DNA of 53,551 bases. Source: Bryobacteraceae bacterium (GTDB lineage Bacteria; Acidobacteriota; Terriglobia; Bryobacterales; Bryobacteraceae). The translations under genes and the position numbers were made by a program. Location of the stretch: the NCBI GenBank assembly GCA_019187195.1, contig JABAQT010000025.1:1-53551 (forward strand), written 5' to 3'. Of this stretch, positions 19,119-29,974 are shown piece by piece. The number at the start of each line of letters is the position of its first letter. Within the stretch, counting starts at the first letter, position 1. Below the pieces are notes generated by a model. The model ran no database searches. It had not been told where the DNA came from and was given only the letters and a program-made list of their open reading frames with translations.

Positions 19119-22100
19119 ATGCGGCTATTTCGCGCGACCTTCGTTCTCGCTTTTTGCCTGGCAGGCGAACTTGCCTCACAAACAACATCGACAGAAGTGC
19201 TCGGGACAGTTACGGACACGACGGGAGCGGTGGTGCCCGGCGCATCCGTCACGCTGCTGCGTACACAGACTGGCGAACGCCGCCAGACCAAGACGGATGG
19301 CAACGGCAACTATTCCTTCCCCTTGATCGAGATCGGCGACTACACGGTTACCGTCGACATGCAGGGATTCAAAGCTAAGACCACGACCGGCGTGCACGTG
19401 GAATACCAGCAGAAGGCTCGCGTGAACGTGGAATTGGAAGTGGGCACGGCGACTGAAAAAGTCGAAGTAGTCGCCACCGGCGTGGAACTGAAGACTGATG
19501 ACGCATCGCTGGGCTCAACCATTGACCACCAGCGCGTGGTCGAGTTGCCGATCGTCAACCGTAACTTTGCGAGCCTGCTGGTTCTGACTCCCGGCGTGCA
19601 GTTTGGAACCCGCATGGGCATGAGTCCCTTGTCCACCGCCGGTTCGTTTTTTCCGGGCGCGACACAGGTGAGCGCCAACGGCCAGCGCGACGCCAATCAG
19701 CGCGTGACGCTGGACGGTGTGATTGCGAGCGAACCGCTGGTGAACACCGTCTATTTCAATCCGTCGATCGACGCGATTGAAGAGGTGAAAGTTCACACGG
19801 GTTCTTATTCAGCGGAGTACGGCATGAACAACGGCGCGAACGTACAGGTGGCGCTGAAGTCCGGCAGCAACGATTTTCACGGCGCGTTCTTCGAGTTTCT
19901 CCGCAATGACGCGCTCGATGCGAAGGATTACTTCCTCAATTTTCAACTGCCTCCCGGCGCCGCGCAGGCGTCGAAGAACCGGCTGCGGCGCAATCAATTC
20001 GGCGCCTGGCTTGCCGGGCCGGTGAAGCTGCCGGGTTACAACGGAAAGGATCGCACGTTCTGGAGCTTCAACTACGAAGGGACGCGGCAAACGGAGGAGT
20101 CGGTTCAGCAGGCGTTCTGGTTTCCTCAGGCTTTCCGCAACGGCGATTTTTCCGCGCTGCTGACTCCACTGATCCGCAACGGGGCTCCCGTGCGTAATCC
20201 GGTGATCATCTACGATCCCCGGACAGGCGAACCGTTTCGCGATTCCACGGGCAGGATCACGAACATCATTCCTCCCAGCATGATCAACAAGAACGCGCAG
20301 AACTTCATCAACAAGTATCAGCCGCTCCCTGACTTTGCTCCGGAGGATACGCTGGACATCAACGTGATTCGCACAGTGCCCAATATCCTGTATCAGAACC
20401 AGTATTTTGCCCGGGTCGATCACCAGTTCAGCGAGAAAGACCGGATCTTCGGACGTTTCGCCACCATGCAAGGCGACTACGTCATCAACAACATCAACCC
20501 GAACTTCCCGAGCACGCAGCGCATACAGAACTACAATGTCGCCTTCCAGCACCTGCATACTTTCAATCCGTCGACATTGAACGAATTTCGCGTGGGCTTC
20601 AACAAAGTGAACAACGACCAGACAAGCCCGCGCAGCAACACGGATTTTGATCCCGATACGCTGGGCATCGGCCAGTTTCGCGTGGCGGTGGACAACAACC
20701 GCAAGTTCCGGAAGGATGAGACGGGAATACCGCCGACGGGCATTCTTGGAGGCGACGGCGGCGCCCGTTTTGACCTGAACGGCATCTATCAGTTTTCAGA
20801 CAACTTCTCGTTCATACGAGGGAAGCATAACTTCAAAACCGGCATGGAGTACTTGCGGTATGGCCTGGACCGGGCCGCCGCCAACGTCCCGCTTGGGAAT
20901 CTCGGGTGCTGTCCCGGCGGCTACAATCTGGCGGGTTGGCTGATGGGGTTCCCCACGTCCAGTTCATCCGCGGAGGGACTTACGTGGACCGCGCCGCGGC
21001 AGAACCGTTACGGCGCCTATTTCCAGGACGAATGGCGAGCTACGCGGAAGCTCACCGTAAGCCTTGGCCTGCGGTGGGATTACTTCTCCGTTCCGCACGA
21101 TCTGAACAAGAAGTGGCGCTCGCTGCGCCTGGACATCCTGACGCAAGCCACCGATGGGCGCATGCTGCCGACAGTCGTGCCGGAGCCGAATACGGACTTC
21201 GACTTTTACCGGACGGACAATCGTTACTTCATGCCGCGTGTTGGCATTGCCTATCGCGCCACCAGCAAGTGGGTGATTCGAACCGGAGCCGGATGGTACG
21301 CCAACGTGCAGCAGATGAACAACATGACGATTCTCGACCTGCAGCCGCCCTATTCGGGGACTTTCGGTTTCAACCAGGTGGATGATCCGGCGTTGACTCT
21401 TACGGGAACCTACGGCGGCCGCGATTATACGGCCTCGACGCGCAAGTTCCGCCCGGGCCAACCCGTGCTGACGCTCGACAACCCTTTCCCGGGACAAGGT
21501 TCGACGGCGGCGCGCACGAACGTGCTTGCGTTTACTCCGGACAACCGTGCGAGCACCGTATGGCAATGGAGCCTCGACATCCAGCGCGAACTCCCAATGA
21601 GCACGATCATTACGATCGGCTATGTCGGCAGCAAGACCAGCCACATCGACAATACGATAAGCAACTTCAACGCGGCCTCGCCATCGACCAACACGGACTT
21701 CAACAGCCGCCGCCCGTGGCAGGCGTATGTGAGCCGCGGGGAGGGCAACGTGCCCCGTCTGCTCGGCAACATCCGTTATCTGGACAGTTTCGCCAACGCC
21801 AATTACAACGCGCTGCAGGTTCAGGTGCAGAAGCGCTACAGCCACGGGTTTACGGCGGGCCTCGCCTATACATTCGGCAAGGCGCTCGGAGAAGGTTACG
21901 GACGAAATGATCCTTCGGGCGGTGTGCAATCGGCCTACCAGGACCCGAATAACCGGCGGGCCAACCGCGGGCGCTATGGCTTCGACGTAACTCACAATGC
22001 GACCATCAACTACGTATGGGATCTGCCGGTGTTCAGTTCCGCGAGGGGCTTCACAAAGGCTGTCCTGGGGGGATGGCAGACCAGCGGCATTATCACGCTG

Positions 22101-22562
22101 CGCACGGGGTTCCCGTTCTCCCTGGCCGGCGGCGCCAACAACACGGGCGGTTCGCCATCTTATCCGGATCGCGTCGGTGACGGCAGGCTGTTTGGGGCCG
22201 CCACGCGGCAACTCTGGTACGACCCCACGGCCTTCCGCCGCACGGAGTGCAACATCAACAACCATCCCGAGTTGTGCCATTACGGCAGCGCCGCGAGCGA
22301 CGTGCTGATCACGCCGGGGTTGCACAGTTTCGACCTTTCGTTCGGTAAGAACTGGGTTCTCTCGCCGCTCGGTGAGAAGGCCCGCCTGCAGTTTCGCGCC
22401 GAAGGATTCAACATATTCAACACGCCGCAGTTCGGACAGCCGAATGGTCTGAGTTTTGCGTCGAACGATTCGATCATTCCGGACGGGCCTCGTGTGGCGG
22501 AAGTGCGCTCGCTCCGCCAGCCCATGCGCATCTTCCAGATGGGTTTGAAGCTGTATTTCTGA
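19119..22562 (+). CDS. TonB-dependent receptor, Oar-like, with carboxypeptidase-regulatory-like domain
   Basis: A 1147-residue outer-membrane protein. The start at 19119 has an excellent ribosome binding site, GAGGAGG, 6 bases upstream; a TTG further up (19080) is not supported. Order: signal peptide (about 1-22, ending LASQ), a CarboxypepD_reg beta-sandwich (LGTVTDTTGAVVPGASVTLLR through GDYTVTV, about 28-105), a plug region (QRVTLDGV, PSIDAIEEVKVHTGSYSAEYGMN), then a large 22-strand-type barrel ending in LYF with terminal Phe, as required for barrel assembly. Expected to import oligosaccharides or other nutrients with TonB energy. This family is greatly expanded in Acidobacteriota. The next gene encodes a secreted sialidase-like enzyme. 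Confidence 0.93.
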   Translation: MRLFRATFVLAFCLAGELASQTTSTEVLGTVTDTTGAVVPGASVTLLRTQTGERRQTKTDGNGNYSFPLIEIGDYTVTVDMQGFKAKTTTGVHVEYQQKARVNVELEVGTATEKVEVVATGVELKTDDASLGSTIDHQRVVELPIVNRNFASLLVLTPGVQFGTRMGMSPLSTAGSFFPGATQVSANGQRDANQRVTLDGVIASEPLVNTVYFNPSIDAIEEVKVHTGSYSAEYGMNNGANVQVALKSGSNDFHGAFFEFLRNDALDAKDYFLNFQLPPGAAQASKNRLRRNQFGAWLAGPVKLPGYNGKDRTFWSFNYEGTRQTEESVQQAFWFPQAFRNGDFSALLTPLIRNGAPVRNPVIIYDPRTGEPFRDSTGRITNIIPPSMINKNAQNFINKYQPLPDFAPEDTLDINVIRTVPNILYQNQYFARVDHQFSEKDRIFGRFATMQGDYVINNINPNFPSTQRIQNYNVAFQHLHTFNPSTLNEFRVGFNKVNNDQTSPRSNTDFDPDTLGIGQFRVAVDNNRKFRKDETGIPPTGILGGDGGARFDLNGIYQFSDNFSFIRGKHNFKTGMEYLRYGLDRAAANVPLGNLGCCPGGYNLAGWLMGFPTSSSSAEGLTWTAPRQNRYGAYFQDEWRATRKLTVSLGLRWDYFSVPHDLNKKWRSLRLDILTQATDGRMLPTVVPEPNTDFDFYRTDNRYFMPRVGIAYRATSKWVIRTGAGWYANVQQMNNMTILDLQPPYSGTFGFNQVDDPALTLTGTYGGRDYTASTRKFRPGQPVLTLDNPFPGQGSTAARTNVLAFTPDNRASTVWQWSLDIQRELPMSTIITIGYVGSKTSHIDNTISNFNAASPSTNTDFNSRRPWQAYVSRGEGNVPRLLGNIRYLDSFANANYNALQVQVQKRYSHGFTAGLAYTFGKALGEGYGRNDPSGGVQSAYQDPNNRRANRGRYGFDVTHNATINYVWDLPVFSSARGFTKAVLGGWQTSGIITLRTGFPFSLAGGANNTGGSPSYPDRVGDGRLFGAATRQLWYDPTAFRRTECNINNHPELCHYGSAASDVLITPGLHSFDLSFGKNWVLSPLGEKARLQFRAEGFNIFNTPQFGQPNGLSFASNDSIIPDGPRVAEVRSLRQPMRIFQMGLKLYF

Positions 22563-22579
22563 TGGGGCTTTTCTCCCCT

Positions 22580-22614
22580 GCCGGCCCTCTCCCAGGGAGG
22601 GGGCCGGCTTTTTC
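22580..22614 (+). terminator. Rho-independent terminator after the TonB-dependent receptor gene
   Basis: GCCGGCCC...GGGCCGGC forms a long GC-rich stem (22580-22608) with further pairing inside, followed by TTTTT. It starts 17 bases after the receptor stop codon and separates it from the sialidase-like gene. Confidence 0.85.
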
Positions 22615-22630
22615 GTTTTATGATCGCTTC

Positions 22631-23836
22631 ATGCGGCTATTCGCGTTCTTTCTGTTGTTGCCTGTTGCGTGCATGGCGGTTGAACCGCTGGCGTTCGAGG
22701 TGAAAGTGGATACCATCGCCGGCCAGACAGCGCCGGAGTGGCAGTGGTTCCATCCGCGGCCGGCCGCGATACCGGGGTTCGGCAAAGCGGGCGCTCCGTT
22801 GAGCACCATCACCCTCCAGAAGCATCTGTTCACCTCGGATTACTATTCCGGGCTCTTCACGATGACTTCACAGGATTTCGGCAAGACGTGGACCGGCCCG
22901 ATCGAGATACCCGAACTGGGATGGCGGAAGGAGTCGGACGCGGTGGATATCGCCGTGGCCGATGTTACACCGGGGTGGCACGGCAAGACCGGCAAACTGA
23001 TCGCGATCGGGGCGCAGGTGCGTTATGACAAACAGGGCCGCCAGTTGGACGACAAGCCACATTCGCACCAGACGGCGTATGCGGTCTTCGATCCCCGCAC
23101 CGGGAGGTGGTCGCCGTGGAAGACGATCCGGATGCCGGCGGAAAGAAGGTTCAACTTTGCGCGGAGCGCGTGCGCGCAGTGGCTCGAGATGGACGATGGA
23201 ACCGTGTTGCTGCCGTTTTACCATGGGCCGAACGCCTCGGCGCCGCATTCTGTGACGGTAGCTCAGTTCCGGTTCGACGGGCGCGAACTCGAGTACTTGC
23301 GGCATGGAAGCGAGCATGAGTTGAACGTTGTCCGCGGGCTGGTGGAGCCGTCGATTGTGAAGTATGCCGGGCGGTATTTTCTCACGATTCGGAATGATCT
23401 GAAGGGATACGTCACGGTGAGCGAGGACGGGTTGCGCTACGGACCCATCAAGGAGTGGACTTTCGATGACGGAGGGGAGTTGGGGAGTTACAACACGCAG
23501 CAGCACTGGCTGGCGCACAGTGATGGGCTGTTTCTCGCGTATACGCGCAAGGGCGCGAACAACGATCACGTCATCCGGCACCGGGCCCCGCTGTTTCTGG
23601 CGCAGGTGGATGCGGAGAATTTGCGGGTGATGCGGAGGACCGAGAAGATTCTGCTGCCCGAGCGGGGCGCCACATACGGCAATTTCGGAGCGGCGGCGAT
23701 GACGGCGGAGGAATCGTGGGTGACGGATGCGGAGGGAATGTTCTCGAAGGTGGCGCGGGAGCGGGGAGCGCGGGGACGGGTGCTGGTGGCGCGCGTGATC
23801 TGGAGCAAGCCGAACCGCCTGGTGAAACGTAGGTAG
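22631..23836 (+). CDS. Secreted sialidase/BNR-repeat family protein
   Basis: About 401 residues with a signal peptide (MRLFAFFLLLPVACMAVEP). The body matches the six-bladed propeller fold of sialidase-like exo-enzymes. Asp-box motifs (SxDxGxxW) are visible as SQDFGKTW and in a degenerate form as SEDGLRYG. Members of this fold release sialic acids or other terminal sugars; many in Acidobacteria are annotated as exo-alpha-sialidase without proof. The ATG at 22631 is chosen because it opens the signal peptide and lies beyond the terminator; an in-frame ATG at 22562 overlaps the receptor stop and would add 23 residues before it. The gene converges on the next with a 4-base gap. Confidence 0.75.
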   Translation: MRLFAFFLLLPVACMAVEPLAFEVKVDTIAGQTAPEWQWFHPRPAAIPGFGKAGAPLSTITLQKHLFTSDYYSGLFTMTSQDFGKTWTGPIEIPELGWRKESDAVDIAVADVTPGWHGKTGKLIAIGAQVRYDKQGRQLDDKPHSHQTAYAVFDPRTGRWSPWKTIRMPAERRFNFARSACAQWLEMDDGTVLLPFYHGPNASAPHSVTVAQFRFDGRELEYLRHGSEHELNVVRGLVEPSIVKYAGRYFLTIRNDLKGYVTVSEDGLRYGPIKEWTFDDGGELGSYNTQQHWLAHSDGLFLAYTRKGANNDHVIRHRAPLFLAQVDAENLRVMRRTEKILLPERGATYGNFGAAAMTAEESWVTDAEGMFSKVARERGARGRVLVARVIWSKPNRLVKRR

Positions 23837-23840
23837 AGCT

Positions 23841-26810
23841 TCAGGACAGGGCGATGATTCCGTGCTGCGCCTGTCCGTCCATGCGCACGATCAGCGGTTG
23901 TTCCAGCCTGACGAGCCGGATTCCCGGCGCGATCTCCTCACCGGGCAGCCTCCGGAGAGTGTCCCACCGCACGAACTCCGCGGGGCTCGAGCCGCACAGC
24001 GAGAAGTAGCCGATGCCGGCGGAGGTCATGTTGTGAAAGAAGTGTGTTCCCTGGGAAGGTTCCATCGGCAGATCGCGCGCGGGCACTTCGACAATCAGCC
24101 GCGCCCAGGAGATCATGTGCCAGGCGACCGGAATGCCGATCCATGGGTCGAAGGAGCCCCAGCGCCCCGGACCGATGAGGATGTAGTGACGCCGCTCGCG
24201 GCGCAGCCGCTCATTGATCTCGCCAACCGTCGAGGCCGCTTCGGCGCTCGCGCCGCGGTCGAAGGTGGCGGGGTCGACGTAGACGATGTCGCGCAGTCCC
24301 TCAATGGCGCCGTTGCCGAGCACGCGCTGCGAACGGCAGAGTAGTTTTTCGGGCGGAATGGTGTCGAGGAGGATGTCACAGCGCTCACGCAGGGCGACGA
24401 GCGGTCTCATCTGCAGGAGACAGAATTCCGGTTCGCCTTGCCCCGAGACGTCGTAATCGACGGCAAACTCGATTTCCACGGCGAAGCCAAGATCGCGGCG
24501 GCAGGATTCGAACAGTTCGTCGAGGACGCCGCAAAGAGGGATGAGATTGTGCTTGAGGACACGGGCGAAAGTGACGACACGGCTGCCGCGGCGGCCGATG
24601 CCGTCGTAGATACGATCCTCTTCGGTATCGACGACACTGCCGGCGAGAGCAAGAGTTCCATCGGCTTCGGCCTGCGACAGCGGCAGGCGGACCAGAGTGG
24701 CATCCTGGCCGTGGAGCAGGTCGGCTTCACTGCGCTCGAGATCGAGAGCGAAGAACTCCCGCTGTGCGACCCGCATCACCTCGGCGGGCGACCGGAACTG
24801 CGGCATGACTTGGGGATAACGGGGGCAGAACCGCACGGCGTCGCCGCCTTCCACCACCTGCTTGCCCAAACCAAGCGCGATCGTCGCCACGCCGTCTTCC
24901 TGCTTCATCTGGAAGACCGGATAGTAGTTGTGGGACTGCGCCACGCCGGAGATTGCCGGATAGAAATAGCGTCCGTAGCGGCGTCCGACAATCTCCTGGA
25001 TAATGACCGCCATCCGGGCTTCGGTGAGGTCGTGGCCTATGGCTTCGAGGTAACGTCGCGGACGTTCGAGATACGCCGAGGCGTAAACGAGTTTCACGGC
25101 GGTCATCAACTGCCGGAGCCGGACTTCCCGGCTTGGGTGGTTGTTGGGCAGCATGTAGGTGGCATACAGCCCGGCGAGCGGTTGGCGGTGGGAGTCCTCG
25201 AGCAGGCCGGATGAGCGTACCGCGAGGGGCGCCGTCACGCGATCCACGTAGAATTCGAGCGATTCCCTGAGATGCTGGTTCAACTCTCCATCCGCGAAAC
25301 GTTTCTGGACTTCGGCGTCGGCGGTCGAGTCGAGCGCCGTCACGTCAATGAGGTTGTCCCTGAGGAAGGCGTCGGATTCATCGGCTCCGATCACCAGGGT
25401 GCGGGGCAGGCGGACCTTCATGCCCTGGATCCTGTCATCCTTCGACCACTTGCTCAACTGCCGGAAGACAAAAGCGAGTCCGCGCCCCTTGCCGCCGATC
25501 GAGCCGCGCCCCAGCACCAGGAACGGGTACTCGGGATCGAATTCGGGAGGACGGAAATCGGCGATCGCCCCGCGGTACTTCTCGCGGCGGGCGATCGAGA
25601 TTGCATTGATGACATATTCCCGGAGTTCGTCCACAGTGGGGAAGTCCGCCAGGGTGAGCGGGCGGAGCACGGCGGCGAGCGTGATTTCGCCGCGCGCGCG
25701 AAACCACTGCGAGAGGTCGTTGCGGCCGACGTGGAACACGAACGATTCGTCGGGCACGGCGTGCAGCGACTGCTCCATTTCCCACAGGTTCCGGACGCGG
25801 TTGACGCGGGTTCCATCCGGAAGTTGAAATTCGAAGTCGCCGAAGCCGACGTCCTCGAGGATGAATTGTTCGATGCCGGCTCTGACATTGGCTCCGTGTT
25901 TGCTCAGAACACGCGCCCCGGCGGCTTTCGCGGTATCGGCGGAGCCGGGCTCCGATGAATGCACAAGCAGAGGCACTCCGGGCGCGCGCGCCGCGGCGGT
26001 GCGCAGGAATCGCGGCCCCGTTTCCGGATCGATTCGATCGTCGTGGAAGGTGTGAAGGTCGGAGATGATGCCGACCAGAGACGATTCGTACTTTTCAAAC
26101 AGCGCGGCGGCTTCACCGAAGGTGCGGGCGAGGAGCACTTTCGGACGGACTCGAGTGCGGATCTGGCGTTCGCGCTCATTGATGCCCTCCGGCGCCAGCA
26201 GAAAGGTGCGCTGCATGAGCATCGAATAAAGATGGGGCAGGATGAGCGAGTAGTGCTCGACGGCGTCCTCGATCACCAGGATGATGCCGATGGAGGCGAT
26301 GCTCAGGTCGCGGTCCACGTTGAGACTGTCCTCGACCAGTTTGGTGATCGAGAGCAGGACGTTGGCGCTGCCGCGCCAGGCGAAAGTTCTGTCGATGCCG
26401 GGAGGCTCCGCGCCATGGTAGGCCTGGTCGAACCAGGAACCATCGAAGACCAGCATGACCACGGGCAACCCGGGCCGCGCTTCCTTCACCTTCCGGCCGA
26501 AGTCGGAGGTGTCCATGTCGGGCAGGTTGCCGGAGACGAGAACCAGGTCGAAATGCTCGCTGTCAAGGATGCCGAGCCCCTCCTCCCCGGAAAGGGCGGT
26601 AACAATCTGCGGCACATTCTGCAGGTGGAGCAGTTGGGACGCGCCGTAGATGTCCTGGATCAGCGAGTAGTCCCTCGAGATGCTGAAGGACTCATAGGGG
26701 TTGGAGACCATCAGGATGGTGCGCACGCGGCGCGCCATGAGATTGTGGAGTCCGCGAAACTGCGGATCGTAGGCGTATCGAAGCTGGTCGCGAAGATCTG
26801 GCGGCTTCAT
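23841..26810 (-). CDS. PEP/pyruvate-binding (PPDK_N) protein with two receiver-like domains
   Basis: A 989-residue cytoplasmic protein. Residues about 30-145 resemble a response-regulator receiver, but Ser93 stands at the usual phospho-Asp position (DLVLVSGNLPDMD). Residues about 174-305 form a second receiver-like unit with an acidic pair (Glu181-Asp182), candidate phospho-Asp251 (GIISDLHTF) and Lys304 (VLSKHG). From about 430 a PPDK_N ATP-grasp-like domain begins (LGRGSIGGKGRG) and ends with LLQMRPL. A C-terminal region with LIGPGRWGSFDPWIGIPV and THFFHN follows. The mobile phospho-His and PEP-utilising domains of PEP synthase are absent, so the reaction is unknown; a signal-regulated phosphotransfer role is inferred. 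AAGGAT precedes the ATG. Confidence 0.85.
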   Translation of the reverse strand: MKPPDLRDQLRYAYDPQFRGLHNLMARRVRTILMVSNPYESFSISRDYSLIQDIYGASQLLHLQNVPQIVTALSGEEGLGILDSEHFDLVLVSGNLPDMDTSDFGRKVKEARPGLPVVMLVFDGSWFDQAYHGAEPPGIDRTFAWRGSANVLLSITKLVEDSLNVDRDLSIASIGIILVIEDAVEHYSLILPHLYSMLMQRTFLLAPEGINERERQIRTRVRPKVLLARTFGEAAALFEKYESSLVGIISDLHTFHDDRIDPETGPRFLRTAAARAPGVPLLVHSSEPGSADTAKAAGARVLSKHGANVRAGIEQFILEDVGFGDFEFQLPDGTRVNRVRNLWEMEQSLHAVPDESFVFHVGRNDLSQWFRARGEITLAAVLRPLTLADFPTVDELREYVINAISIARREKYRGAIADFRPPEFDPEYPFLVLGRGSIGGKGRGLAFVFRQLSKWSKDDRIQGMKVRLPRTLVIGADESDAFLRDNLIDVTALDSTADAEVQKRFADGELNQHLRESLEFYVDRVTAPLAVRSSGLLEDSHRQPLAGLYATYMLPNNHPSREVRLRQLMTAVKLVYASAYLERPRRYLEAIGHDLTEARMAVIIQEIVGRRYGRYFYPAISGVAQSHNYYPVFQMKQEDGVATIALGLGKQVVEGGDAVRFCPRYPQVMPQFRSPAEVMRVAQREFFALDLERSEADLLHGQDATLVRLPLSQAEADGTLALAGSVVDTEEDRIYDGIGRRGSRVVTFARVLKHNLIPLCGVLDELFESCRRDLGFAVEIEFAVDYDVSGQGEPEFCLLQMRPLVALRERCDILLDTIPPEKLLCRSQRVLGNGAIEGLRDIVYVDPATFDRGASAEAASTVGEINERLRRERRHYILIGPGRWGSFDPWIGIPVAWHMISWARLIVEVPARDLPMEPSQGTHFFHNMTSAGIGYFSLCGSSPAEFVRWDTLRRLPGEEIAPGIRLVRLEQPLIVRMDGQAQHGIIALS

Positions 26811-26837
26811 GGAGATCCTTTTGCAATTCGCGTTGGA

Positions 26838-26865
26838 GGGCGGACCGTCTGGGGGCGGTCCGCCC
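26838..26865 (-). terminator. Hairpin downstream of gdhA
   Basis: GGGCGGACCG and CGGTCCGCCC form a perfect 10-bp stem with an 8-base loop just after the gdhA stop codon. No T tract follows on the minus strand, so it may be a weak terminator or an mRNA 3'-end stabiliser before the PEP-binding gene. Confidence 0.5.
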
Positions 26866-26870
26866 GCGGG

Positions 26871-28301
<1,431 letters not shown>

Positions 28302-29198
28302 TTACGGATTGGCGGCGCTCTGAGCCAAAGCGATGGCTCCCAGCACTCCGGCGTTGGCGCCCAGTCGCGGGCGGACGATGTACTCGCTGATGTGGTCGAG
28401 AATGGGCGCGGCCTGCAAGTAGCCATTGAGGAGTTCGCGGACGGCATCGTGGAGCGCCGGCAGGTCGAGCCCTTGCATCACACCGCCTCCAAGTATCAGC
28501 CGTTGCGGGGACATCGAGCAGATGAGGTTCACCAGAGCGGAGGCGAGATAGTTGACTTCAAGGCTCCATGCCGCGTGGCCGGGAGGAATCAAATGGCCGG
28601 GCATTCCCCACCGCCGGCGCATCGCTTCTCCGGAAGCCAGGCCCTCGAGGCAGTCGCCGTGCCAGGGACAGCAGCCCGCGAATGGATCGGCCCGCCGGTC
28701 GTGTGGCACGCGCATGTGGCCCATTTCCGGATGGAGCAGGCCATGCAGCAGGCGGCCGTTCACCATGGCGCCGCCGCCGATTCCCGTGCCGATGGTGAGA
28801 TAAACAAATGTGTCGAGGTCAAGGGCCGCGCCCCATCGAGCCTCTCCGAGCGCCGCGGCATTGACGTCGGTATCGAATGCCACCCGCGAAACGCCGGCGC
28901 CAGACCGGATGGCTCCCACGATGTCAAAGTTTCGCCACCCCTGTTTCGGCGTGGACGTAATGCAGCCGAAAGTGGGAGAGTCCGGATGAAGATCGATGGG
29001 GCCAAAGGAGCCGATTCCGATCGCCTTCAGCTTTGCGTGGGAGGAGCAGGCGTTGAAGAACGCGACGGCGGAGCGGATGGTCTCACCGGGCGAGGTGGTG
29101 GGAAACTCCGTGCGCTCCCGCAGGTCCGATGGTCCGGTTCCAACCGCGCAGACAAACTTCGTGCCGCCGGCTTCGAGTCCGCCGAAGCAATCTTCCAC
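28302..29198 (-). CDS. ROK family sugar kinase, fructokinase-like
   Basis: A 298-residue ATP-dependent sugar kinase. The ATP phosphate-binding motif is [29 protein letters not shown] and the segment [12 protein letters not shown]...[14 protein letters not shown] follow; the latter, with its His/Cys zinc site, is characteristic of the fructokinase (Mak/GmuE-like) branch of ROK proteins. A GTG start at 29198 is used, 9 bases after the tauE-like stop. It is the last gene of the cysD-cysN-cysH-tauE run, which is an odd place for a hexokinase; co-transcription is inferred from spacing. Confidence 0.88.
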   Translation of the reverse strand: MEDCFGGLEAGGTKFVCAVGTGPSDLRERTEFPTTSPGETIRSAVAFFNACSSHAKLKAIGIGSFGPIDLHPDSPTFGCITSTPKQGWRNFDIVGAIRSGAGVSRVAFDTDVNAAALGEARWGAALDLDTFVYLTIGTGIGGGAMVNGRLLHGLLHPEMGHMRVPHDRRADPFAGCCPWHGDCLEGLASGEAMRRRWGMPGHLIPPGHAAWSLEVNYLASALVNLICSMSPQRLILGGGVMQGLDLPALHDAVRELLNGYLQAAPILDHISEYIVRPRLGANAGVLGAIALAQSAANP

Positions 29199-29207
29199 GT
29201 TGATTGC

Positions 29208-29960
29208 TCAGTGCGCCAGCGACCCAATGCCGCGCCAGCAGAGATTCGCGCCTAAGTAGATCAGCCACACGGAGAGTCCTTTGCGCAGCGCGCGGGTGGG
29301 AAAGATGGTAGCGAGCCACGCGCCGAGCAGGGAACCCGGCACCCCGCCGAGCAAGAGCAACCGGAGGACGTTGGAGTCGACGCCGCCATAGGAGAGATGA
29401 ATGGAGCCGGCGGCAACGGACAAGCCGAATCCGAACAGGATATCCGTGCCCACTACCTCGGCGGCGGTGAGTGTTGTCCAATGCATCAAGGCCAGGGACC
29501 CGAGCGCCCCGGCGCCGGCGCTCGAAAAGCCGACCTCGACGCCAATGGGCAGCGAAATGAACGGCAGGCGCTTGAGCTTGCTGGTTCCGTTGACGGCGCC
29601 CGATTGCTTACGCAGGAAATTGATGGAAGCCGAGAAGACGATGGTGAGGCCCAACAGCAACAGCAAAGGCCCGTTGAGTCCCTTGGTGTGCAGTTTTTCG
29701 AGCAGGAGGCTGCCGCACAACGCTCCGGGAAGCCCTCCCGCGAGGAGCAGAGCGAGGACGCGGTAGTTCACCTGTCCGCGGATGACGAACATGGGAGCCG
29801 CGAACAACTTCACGATGGCGACGAACACGAGAGCGGTTCCGACGGCCAAGGACGCGGGCATTCCGAGGAAGAGCAGCAAGACGGGCGCCGTGAGCACGCC
29901 GCCGCCGATGCCGGTGAGGCCGATGGTCAGTGCAATCAGAAATCCTGCCAGTGTAGTCAT
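29208..29960 (-). CDS. TauE/SafE family sulfite exporter-type permease
   Basis: About 250 residues with some seven to eight hydrophobic helices and the family signature TIGLTGIGGGVLTAPVLLLFLG plus AVGTALVFVAIVK. TauE/SafE proteins export sulfite or sulfoacetate, or move other sulfur-containing anions. The start at 29960 has GAGGAGG 7 bases upstream; in-frame codons above it would run into cysH. Its position immediately after cysH (14-base gap) suggests removal of excess sulfite made by the APS reductase, or transport of a sulfur compound. Confidence 0.88.
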   Translation of the reverse strand: MTTLAGFLIALTIGLTGIGGGVLTAPVLLLFLGMPASLAVGTALVFVAIVKLFAAPMFVIRGQVNYRVLALLLAGGLPGALCGSLLLEKLHTKGLNGPLLLLLGLTIVFSASINFLRKQSGAVNGTSKLKRLPFISLPIGVEVGFSSAGAGALGSLALMHWTTLTAAEVVGTDILFGFGLSVAAGSIHLSYGGVDSNVLRLLLLGGVPGSLLGAWLATIFPTRALRKGLSVWLIYLGANLCWRGIGSLAH

Positions 29961-29974
29961 CGAAGGTCCTCCTC

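Noticed and set aside
20964..22325. A 453-codon minus-strand frame within the TonB-dependent receptor gene
   Set aside because: Shadow of the receptor coding sequence; no motif and no ribosome binding site.
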